A DNA stretch of 5,101 bases from positions 1-5,101 of the forward strand of contig DAHUZD010000254.1 of assembly GCA_027306745.1 (NCBI GenBank). The letters are read 5' to 3'. This DNA comes from Acidobacteriaceae bacterium (GTDB lineage: Bacteria > Acidobacteriota > Terriglobia > Terriglobales > Acidobacteriaceae). Position 1 is the first letter of the stretch. Every line of letters starts with the position of its first letter. A program made the translations under genes and the position numbers. The notes beneath the pieces were generated by a model, which worked only from the letters and a program-made list of their open reading frames with translations, was not told the origin of the DNA and ran no database searches. Positions 1 to 5,101 of the stretch are shown piece by piece.

Positions 1-1346
1 GGCTGCCGCTGCTGGGCGTGCTGCTGCTGGGCGCAGCCGCAGCGCGCATCCCTGCGCGCTCCCATGCGTTGCTCGTTGTGCTGGCGCTTGCGGCTCTGGT
101 CACCTGGGTGTCGGCGCGTGCTGCGCAATTTGTCGGCGAGCGCGTGCAGCGCCGCACCAGCCGGTTGCAGCGTTTGGCGGCTCAGTGGGCTGCGGGCGAT
201 TTGCAGGCGCGTTTGGAAGCCGAGCCAGATACGGCGGAGATGGCGCGCGCCTGGGATGCAGCCGCCAACGCGCTGAATGAAAAATTCCGCACTCTGGAAG
301 AAAGCCGACGCGGGCTGGAGGCCGTGCTGGACAGCATGGAAGAGGCGGTCATCGTCGTCGACGCCAAGGGGCACATCCAGTGGACCAACCATGTGATGCG
401 CCGCCTGGCCGGTGGCAGCGTGCGCTTGGGCAGCGCTCTGGTGCAAACGGTGCGCGACCCCGACCTGCTGGCCTGCGTGGAGCGAGCCTTGCGGGAACGT
501 GTTCCAGCGCAGGCCCGTGCGCGCTCCGTGAAGCCCAGCCGCGTCTTTGACGTCAGCGCTGCGCCTATGCCCGGCGACAGCGCCGTGGCCGTTCTGCATG
601 ACGTGACGGAGATTGAGCGCGTCGAGGTCACCCGCCGCGACTTCATCGCCAACGTCTCACATGAGCTGCGCACACCGCTCACCTCCATCTCAGGCTACGC
701 AGAAACATTGATGGCCTCAGAGGAGCAGTTGCCAGAGCAGGCGCGCGACTTTCTCGGCATCATCTGCAGAAACGCCGCGCGCATGAACCGGCTGACAGAG
801 GATTTGCTCGCCCTGGCGCGCATCGAATCCGGCGAGTACAAGCTGCGCTTGCAGCCCGTGGCGGCCGCGGTGCTGCTGGATGAAGCGGCCAGCCTCTTCA
901 CCGGCTCGCTGCGCGCAACCGACATTCGCCTCGAGGTCCAAAGCCGCACAGAGGCCCACGTGCTGGCCGACATGGATGCCATCCTGCAGGTCTTCACCAA
1001 CTTGCTGGAGAACGCGGGCAAGTATGGCAGCGCGGGCCGACGCATCGTCATGGGCGCGCGGCTCAGCGGCGATGCCGTCGAGTTCTTCGTGCAGGACTTC
1101 GGCGCGGGCATCGCCTCAGAACATTTGGATCGAATCTTCGAACGTTTTTACCGTGTGGACAAAGGTCGCTCGAAGGACTCCGGCGGCACCGGTCTGGGCC
1201 TGGCCATTGCCAAACACACCGTACTGGCCCACGGCGGCAGCATCCGTGTAGAAAGCGAACTGAATCACGGCAGCACATTTCTCTTTACGCTGCCGCTGGC
1301 CGGGGCGCTGCCACAGCCAGCACTCCACACTGCCACGGCTCAGTAG
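1..1346 (+). CDS. phoR: PhoR-like membrane sensor histidine kinase (5' end missing)
   Basis: This is the sensor kinase of a two-component system. It autophosphorylates on histidine and passes the phosphate to a response regulator, probably PhoB-like. The frame is open to the left edge (first whole codon at 3), so the true start lies outside; a GTG at 18 is only an internal candidate. Numbering from that GTG: the end of a first hydrophobic helix precedes residue 10, a second membrane helix spans about 17-36, HAMP about 33-86, PAS about 93-200, HisKA about 204-270 and the HATPase_c domain about 318-427. Visible motifs are the H-box FIANVSHELRTPL with phospho-acceptor H215, the N-box NLLENAGKYG (N328, N332), the G1 box DFGAGI (D360), the F-box IFERFYRV and the G2 box GGTGLGLAIAKH. 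Only about six residues separate the two helices, so there is almost no periplasmic sensor loop, as in PhoR. The kinase class is certain. The phosphate assignment rests on architecture and H-box similarity, since no pst or pho gene is visible. Confidence 0.85.
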   Translation, partial: LPLLGVLLLGAAAARIPARSHALLVVLALAALVTWVSARAAQFVGERVQRRTSRLQRLAAQWAAGDLQARLEAEPDTAEMARAWDAAANALNEKFRTLEESRRGLEAVLDSMEEAVIVVDAKGHIQWTNHVMRRLAGGSVRLGSALVQTVRDPDLLACVERALRERVPAQARARSVKPSRVFDVSAAPMPGDSAVAVLHDVTEIERVEVTRRDFIANVSHELRTPLTSISGYAETLMASEEQLPEQARDFLGIICRNAARMNRLTEDLLALARIESGEYKLRLQPVAAAVLLDEAASLFTGSLRATDIRLEVQSRTEAHVLADMDAILQVFTNLLENAGKYGSAGRRIVMGARLSGDAVEFFVQDFGAGIASEHLDRIFERFYRVDKGRSKDSGGTGLGLAIAKHTVLAHGGSIRVESELNHGSTFLFTLPLAGALPQPALHTATAQ

Positions 1347-1355
1347 CCGCACTCT

Positions 1356-1964
1356 TCATCTGCGCGTATAGGCAGTGGACAAATCTCGGGTTGTGTCCAC
1401 ATCCCAATCTCCGCGCGGAAAGTGGATGCCCGTCACCTGCAAGCGCGGATTTTGCAACAGTGCCCGCGCACCCCGGTCGCCGGTCAGCGTGGCCAAGTCG
1501 GCAAAAAGCGCGCGAGGAGCCAGCAAGGGCACGCCATGAGTGCCCGCGTACTGTGAGGCGACAATCGCCGCTGGCTCTGCCCGATGCGCGGCCAACATCG
1601 CACGCAAATGTTCGCTTGTCAGCGCGGGTTGATCGCAGACTAACAGTAGCACGCCTACGGCTTCCGGTACCTGTTCCTGCACGGCACGCAGGCCGCAGCG
1701 AATCGAACTAGCCATTCCCTCCGGCCATTCTGCATTGTGCAGAACCGTTGCGCCCTGCAAGTTCGTAGCGGCGGCGATTCCCTCGGCTTGTGCGCCCAAC
1801 ACCACATAGACAGGCTGCAACTTTGCATCGAGTGCAACGCGCAGCGTGTGTTCGAGCAGCGTCTCTTGCGCGCCGTTCAGACACAGCAATTGCTTCGGCT
1901 GGCCGAGTCGCGTGGATGCCCCAGCGGCCAGAAGAATTGCTGGAATGTACGATGCATCATTCAT
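1356..1964 (-). CDS. mocA: MocA/MobA-like molybdenum cofactor nucleotidyltransferase
   Basis: This 202-residue cytoplasmic protein of the NTP_transf_3 (MobA-like) family is expected to transfer a nucleotide onto molybdopterin, giving the dinucleotide cofactor. Motifs are the N-terminal nucleotide-binding loop LAAGASTRLGQPKQLL (12-27), EGMASSI (82-88), the metal-binding CDQP (110-113), the family block LTGDRGARALL (160-170) and DVDTTRDL (188-195). The LAAG rather than LAGG form of the first loop, and pairing with XdhC, favour the CTP-using MocA type (molybdopterin cytosine dinucleotide) over the GTP-using MobA type; this is family knowledge plus inference. The start at 1964 is chosen because its ATG overlaps the xdhC stop codon as ATGA and sits just before the conserved first strand. 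An in-frame ATG at 2030 would add 22 residues unlike the family. No Shine-Dalgarno sequence is seen, so translation probably depends on coupling to xdhC. Other NTP_transf_3 roles cannot be fully excluded. Confidence 0.85.
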   Translation of the reverse strand: MNDASYIPAILLAAGASTRLGQPKQLLCLNGAQETLLEHTLRVALDAKLQPVYVVLGAQAEGIAAATNLQGATVLHNAEWPEGMASSIRCGLRAVQEQVPEAVGVLLLVCDQPALTSEHLRAMLAAHRAEPAAIVASQYAGTHGVPLLAPRALFADLATLTGDRGARALLQNPRLQVTGIHFPRGDWDVDTTRDLSTAYTRR

Positions 1965-3199
1965 GGAAGAGTGGTTGTGCGCGGGCTGGCGGACGGTACC
2001 GGTGGCCGTGGTTCTGCATCCAGCGGGCATGCGACGGGAATGTACCGCGGACCCTGCGCCTCCAGCAATGAGCGGTCGCGCCCCGTGCGCAGCATCGCTT
2101 CGCGGCCATGCAGCACGGCTTGAATCTCCGCCACGATGGCCAGCGCCACCGACTCCGGCGTGTCACCACCCAGGTTTAGGCCCACCGGTGCATGCACACG
2201 CGCTAGGCACTCCTCCGCTTGCCAGCCAAGCTGCTCCGCCGCCTCCTGCAACAGCAGCCGGCTGCGATGCCGTGCGCCCAGCAGACCCAAATATCGCAGG
2301 CCCATCGGCAATAACAGCGGCAGCAGTGCACGATCCTGCACGTAGCTGTGCGTCAACAACACGGCGGCGTCGTTCGGGCCAATCCCCATGCCGCGCAAGG
2401 TCTCACCGTATTGCGCAGCATCGTTGGGCAGTGTGTGCACTGAGTCCGCCTCTGGAAAATTCTCCGCGCGTGCCAGCGCGGGGCGACCATCGACCACCGT
2501 CACCGTCCAGCCCAGCAAATGCGCCGCGCGCACCAAGGGCTGCGCATCGCGCCCCGCGCCAAAAACGAACAATCGTTGCGGCGGTGCGATGACCTCCAAA
2601 AACACAGTGCGCTGCCTTCCTTGTATAGGAGTCGCAATTTCCCAGTGCCGTGCGGAATCTTCCCGCACATTTTGCAAAGCGTATGTGGTGAGCACGCCCC
2701 GGCTCTCGGCAGTCAGCGCATCACTGGCGAAAATGACCGCACCCGCACGGCTCCAAACCATGCGTTGCAGCGGCGATCCTTCCCCCGGCGGAATCGTTGC
2801 AACGATCCGTCGCTCGCCCTGCAACGATTGCTCCAGCGCAGCCAGCAGCGCCTGCGTCTCCGGCAGCCGTAGCGGCTCCAGCAGCAGATCGACCACGCCG
2901 CCACAGCCCAGACCATAGGGAATCTCGCTGGTGTCATCAAAGAGTGTGGAGTAGCGTTGCAGCGCCGCGCCATCGCGCGTGATCCATGCGGCCTTGCGGA
3001 CGACCTCATCCTCCAAGCAGCCGCCGCTGACCGAACCCGTCGACGCACCCTCACGAGTCAGTAACCGCGCGCCCGGCTTGCGGTAGCTGGAGCCTTCCAC
3101 ATGCACCAGCGTCACCAGCGCGCCCTCTGCGCTGGGCGCGTCTGCGTGTCCGGCGGTGGCCTTGCGCCACAAGCCAATTATGTCGCGTGTCTCTCGCAT
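1961..3199 (-). CDS. xdhC: XdhC/CoxI family molybdenum cofactor insertion protein
   Basis: This 412-residue cytoplasmic protein of the XdhC/CoxI family is thought to bind molybdenum cofactor, promote its sulfuration and help load it into xanthine dehydrogenase-type enzymes. Both family domains are present. The N-terminal XdhC_CoxI domain (about 10-110) has GSSYRKPGARLL (36-47), GSVSGGCLE (55-63, with C61) and YGLGCGG (95-101, with C99). The C-terminal XdhC_C Rossmann-like domain (about 208-366) has FVFGAGRDAQPL (211-222), VVDGRP with D237, LLTHSYVQDRALL (281-293), YLGLLGARHRSRLL (303-316) and the terminal block around HAPVGLNLGGDTPES (336-350). The ATG at 3199 is the first possible start, because an in-frame TAA lies at 3208-3206; no clear ribosome site precedes it. 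It is the first gene of a two-gene unit with the mocA-like gene. About 45 residues follow the last conserved block, with a Pro/Ser/Thr-rich end that may be a dispensable tail. No target molybdoenzyme is encoded beside it. Confidence 0.93.
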   Translation of the reverse strand: MRETRDIIGLWRKATAGHADAPSAEGALVTLVHVEGSSYRKPGARLLTREGASTGSVSGGCLEDEVVRKAAWITRDGAALQRYSTLFDDTSEIPYGLGCGGVVDLLLEPLRLPETQALLAALEQSLQGERRIVATIPPGEGSPLQRMVWSRAGAVIFASDALTAESRGVLTTYALQNVREDSARHWEIATPIQGRQRTVFLEVIAPPQRLFVFGAGRDAQPLVRAAHLLGWTVTVVDGRPALARAENFPEADSVHTLPNDAAQYGETLRGMGIGPNDAAVLLTHSYVQDRALLPLLLPMGLRYLGLLGARHRSRLLLQEAAEQLGWQAEECLARVHAPVGLNLGGDTPESVALAIVAEIQAVLHGREAMLRTGRDRSLLEAQGPRYIPVACPLDAEPRPPVPSASPRTTTLP

Positions 3200-3389
3200 G
3201 GCGGTTTATTTTGGATGCCTGGCCGCACCCGATGGATGCAATCATAACGCCGTTGGGTTCCCAGCGTCGTGGCCTCTAGCACCTTTTGCATCGACATCGG
3301 TATGCATGATGAGCATGATTCGCGCCCCAAGACAAAGCACCCATCCTGCTTTTCACGGCCTCAGGCCTTTGGATCTGAAGTATCCTGCG
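3200..3389. promoter_or_regulatory. Divergent intergenic region between xdhC and the cytochrome gene
   Basis: About 190 bp separate the divergent starts of xdhC and the multihaem cytochrome gene, so promoters for both should lie here. I see no strong consensus promoter on the plus strand. Short repeats are present: GCATGAT at 3304-3310 and 3313-3319 (direct, 9-nt period), AATCAT at 3240-3245 mirrored by ATGATT at 3315-3320, and the dyad GGCCTCAGGCC at 3357-3367. Any of these could be an operator or chance. An open plus-strand frame crosses this region from 3156, but its translation looks non-coding. Confidence 0.5.
3241..3246 (-). promoter_or_regulatory. Candidate -10 box for the xdhC-mocA unit
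   Basis: On the minus strand these bases read TATGAT, matching five of six positions of the sigma-70 TATAAT box. They lie about 42 bp upstream of the xdhC ATG, which would give a leader of roughly 35 nt. The region 17-18 bp further upstream has only a weak -35 resemblance (about three of six, the central GAC), and no extended -10 TG is present. This is a weak prediction. Confidence 0.3.
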
Positions 3390-5060
3390 ATGGAGGCAAA
3401 CGACACCGCGATGCGATCATGGAAGCCGATTCTGGTTACGATCCTGGGATGCATCGCACTGGGGCTGCTCTGCCTGACGACGCTTGTGTTGCGAGGTTTT
3501 CGCGCCACCTCCACGCCATCGGCCTTCGAGACTACGGTGGCCCGTGGCCTGCGGAACCTGGCCATCCCGCGGCAGGAACGGCGCAGGAAAAATCCATTCA
3601 CCGGCAATGCCGCAGCCTTCGAACAAGGACGCCAGGAGTGTTTCATGCGGTGCGCGGTCTGCCATGGAATCGACGGCAGCGGCAAGACGCAGATCGGCGA
3701 GCACGAGTATCCACGCGTGCCGGACCTGCGGGATGCTGCCACACAAAACCTGACGGACGGCGCAATCCACTACATTATCGAGAACGGAGTTCAGCTCAGT
3801 GGCATGCCCGCCCTGGGCAGTCCGCACAGAATCTCCGGCCCGGAGAGCTGGCAACTCGCTCTCTTCGTGCGCAGCCTCTGCCCGCTATCAAAGTTGGAGA
3901 TGCAAGAGCAGACCGCAACCCTCGCCGCAGCCCACTACGTCGGCTCTGAAGCCTGCGCCCGCTGCCATGCTGACATTTACCAGCGATTGAAGAAGACGCC
4001 GATGGCCAATGTGGTGCGCGATCCGAGGACGCATCCCAATGCCATGCTTCCCGATCTTGCGACGAACCATCTGGCCCCGTTCTCCAAAGAACAGGTTGCT
4101 TTCGTTTACGGCAGTATCTGGAAGCAGCGCTACTTCACCAAAGTTGGAGATGGTTACTATCTGTTGCCGGTGCAGTGGGACATCGGCAATCACAAATGGC
4201 TCAAATACGTCATCCCCGCACAAGGAGCCGACTGGTGGGCGCATCTGTATCCGCCGAACAATATGCAGCGTCCCACGGGCCCAACCTGCGACGGTTGTCA
4301 CTCTGTCGATTACGACATCCACACCAAACAGGTTGCGGAATGGAACGTCGGCTGCGAGCGTTGCCACGGCCCCGGCAGCGCGCACGCCGAACACCCCACG
4401 CGCAGCAATATCCTGAATCCGGCGCAGATGGATTCAGTGGCGGCAAACGACACCTGCATCCAATGCCACTCGCAGGGACGTCCGTTGACCAATCCGATCG
4501 AGGGAAAGTATTACGACTGGCCGGTTGGCTACACCGTCGGCCTCAAGCTGCAAGACTTCTGGAGACTGGAAAACTGCACGCTGGGGCAAACAGACTTCTA
4601 TTATTTTCCGGACTGCACAGCGCACAAGAATCGGATGCAAGGCAATGATTTTGTGCAGAGCCTGATGTATCGGCACAACATCACCTGCTACGACTGCCAC
4701 GAAGTGCATGGAACGGGAAACTACGCGCAGCTTATCAAGCCCGCAAACCAAATCTGTCTGGACTGTCACGGCCCTGCTTCACCGAACGGCCCGCATGAAG
4801 CTACGCTGGAGGCGCATACTCATCACAAAGACGGCAGTCCCGGAAGCCAGTGCGTCGCCTGCCATATGCCAAAGATCGAATCAGAAGGCGTTCCGGGAGC
4901 CTACGTTCGCGCCCATACCTTCCGGTTCATTTCGCCGGCCATGACAGACAAATACAAAATCCCCAATCCCTGCACCTCATGCCACACAGACAAATCGACG
5001 GCATGGGCTGAGGACGCAATGAGCCATTGGCCAGAGGTTTCTTCCTGGCGCGTCCAATAA
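3390..5060 (+). CDS. Membrane-anchored nonahaem cytochrome c (monohaem plus c554-type octahaem)
   Basis: This 556-residue exported electron-transfer protein has nine CXXCH haem c sites. Numbering from 3390, a hydrophobic segment at about 13-34 after RSWK is an uncleaved anchor or signal peptide, putting the rest in the periplasm. A class I monohaem domain follows (about 67-165), with CAVCH at 88-92 and probable Met ligand M139 in SGMPALG. A cytochrome c554/c-prime type region then carries eight sites, with first cysteines at 189, 300, 322, 356, 433, 456, 488 and 528; there is no CXXCK variant. Four other cysteines (84, 164, 396, 409) lie outside haem motifs and could form disulfides. Donor, acceptor and any catalytic activity are unknown; c554 of ammonia oxidisers is only a fold-level relative. 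The start is uncertain: ATG 3390 is used, but ATG 3411 (MRSWK, directly before the helix, with GGAGG 14 nt upstream) is equally plausible. Longer forms from 3156, 3306, 3309 or 3315 add unconvincing sequence. The gene is divergent from xdhC. Confidence 0.88.
   Translation: MEANDTAMRSWKPILVTILGCIALGLLCLTTLVLRGFRATSTPSAFETTVARGLRNLAIPRQERRRKNPFTGNAAAFEQGRQECFMRCAVCHGIDGSGKTQIGEHEYPRVPDLRDAATQNLTDGAIHYIIENGVQLSGMPALGSPHRISGPESWQLALFVRSLCPLSKLEMQEQTATLAAAHYVGSEACARCHADIYQRLKKTPMANVVRDPRTHPNAMLPDLATNHLAPFSKEQVAFVYGSIWKQRYFTKVGDGYYLLPVQWDIGNHKWLKYVIPAQGADWWAHLYPPNNMQRPTGPTCDGCHSVDYDIHTKQVAEWNVGCERCHGPGSAHAEHPTRSNILNPAQMDSVAANDTCIQCHSQGRPLTNPIEGKYYDWPVGYTVGLKLQDFWRLENCTLGQTDFYYFPDCTAHKNRMQGNDFVQSLMYRHNITCYDCHEVHGTGNYAQLIKPANQICLDCHGPASPNGPHEATLEAHTHHKDGSPGSQCVACHMPKIESEGVPGAYVRAHTFRFISPAMTDKYKIPNPCTSCHTDKSTAWAEDAMSHWPEVSSWRVQ
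3392..3396 (+). promoter_or_regulatory. Possible ribosome binding site for the alternative cytochrome start at 3411
   Basis: GGAGG is the only strong Shine-Dalgarno match close to the start of the cytochrome gene. It lies 14 nt before ATG 3411, longer than the usual 5-10 nt, and overlaps the second codon of the start at 3390. If it is used, the protein starts MRSWK and has a short, positively charged signal n-region. The start at 3390 has only a weak GAAG at 3377-3380 in front of it. Confidence 0.3.
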
Positions 5061-5101
5061 GTCTCGTGCATTTTCGTCACGGCCCATTGGACGGCTGGAA
5101 G

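Noticed and set aside
182..688. Minus-strand open frame antisense to the kinase gene
   Set aside because: Low-complexity Ser/Arg/Ala-rich translation opposite clear PAS and HisKA coding sequence; no family features.
1336..1349. Small hairpin CGGCT-cagt-AGCCG as an intrinsic terminator
   Set aside because: The stem is only 5 bp and no run of T follows on either strand.
1965..2030. 22-residue N-terminal extension of the mocA-like gene
   Set aside because: It precedes the conserved first beta strand, runs deep into xdhC, and the ATGA overlap start at 1964 gives the normal family N-terminus.
1846..2592. Long plus-strand open frame (248 residues) antisense to xdhC and the start of mocA
   Set aside because: It is a shadow of well-supported minus-strand genes in GC-rich DNA. 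The translation is biased to Ala, Pro, Arg and Ser with no recognisable motif.
3156..3389. N-terminal extension of the cytochrome from an ATG at 3156
   Set aside because: It overlaps the start of xdhC, has no signal-like or domain features, and would place the signal anchor about 90 residues into the protein.
3888..4394. Minus-strand open frame antisense to the cytochrome
   Set aside because: The plus strand here encodes conserved CXXCH motifs in frame; the antisense translation shows no domain.
3390..5060. Cytochrome c nitrite reductase (NrfA) or hydroxylamine oxidoreductase
   Set aside because: There is no CXXCK catalytic haem motif and the number and spacing of haem sites do not fit NrfA; the motifs needed for a hydroxylamine oxidoreductase call are not recognised either.
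5066..5101. GTG at 5066 opening a frame to the right edge (MHFRHGPLDGWK) as the start of a next gene
   Set aside because: Only 12 codons are visible, with no clear ribosome site and nothing recognisable.
5061..5101. Terminator downstream of the cytochrome gene
   Set aside because: No stem followed by a T run is visible in the 41 bases available.

Overview
The window is GC-rich bacterial DNA, coding almost throughout, with four protein genes: a partial sensor kinase, a two-gene molybdenum-cofactor maturation unit on the opposite strand, and a large c-type cytochrome. The cytochrome's make-up (a single-haem domain fused to a cytochrome c554-type octahaem region with a C-terminal NPCTSCHTDK-type motif) and the GC-rich style suggest Acidobacteriota, probably a Terriglobia-like soil bacterium. 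This placement is inferred from recalled family resemblance, not from a search.

Layout: (1) 1-1346, plus strand: the 3' part of a PhoR-like membrane histidine kinase, cut by the left edge. (2) 1356-1964, minus strand: a MocA/MobA-like nucleotidyltransferase, meeting the kinase gene tail to tail with 9 bp between the stop codons. (3) 1961-3199, minus strand: a full-length XdhC/CoxI-family protein, upstream of and translationally overlapping the nucleotidyltransferase gene (ATGA junction). (4) 3200-3389: a divergent intergenic region of about 190 bp with a weak candidate promoter for the xdhC unit. (5) 3390-5060, plus strand: a membrane-anchored cytochrome c with nine CXXCH haem sites. The last 41 bases hold nothing I can call.

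How they work together: XdhC and the nucleotidyltransferase form a coherent pair. The transferase would attach a nucleotide (probably CMP) to molybdopterin, and XdhC would protect the cofactor and help deliver it to a xanthine-dehydrogenase or aldehyde/CO-dehydrogenase type enzyme. No such enzyme is in the window, so the pair serves a target encoded elsewhere or beyond the edge. The cytochrome is exported, carries electrons in the periplasm and is divergently transcribed; a functional link to the molybdenum pair is possible but unproven. The kinase looks like an independent phosphate-type two-component sensor whose regulator would lie to the left.

I see no mobile element, RNA gene, CRISPR array or defence system. 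The most unusual item is the nonahaem fusion cytochrome. I did not find convincing evidence of a wholly new system.
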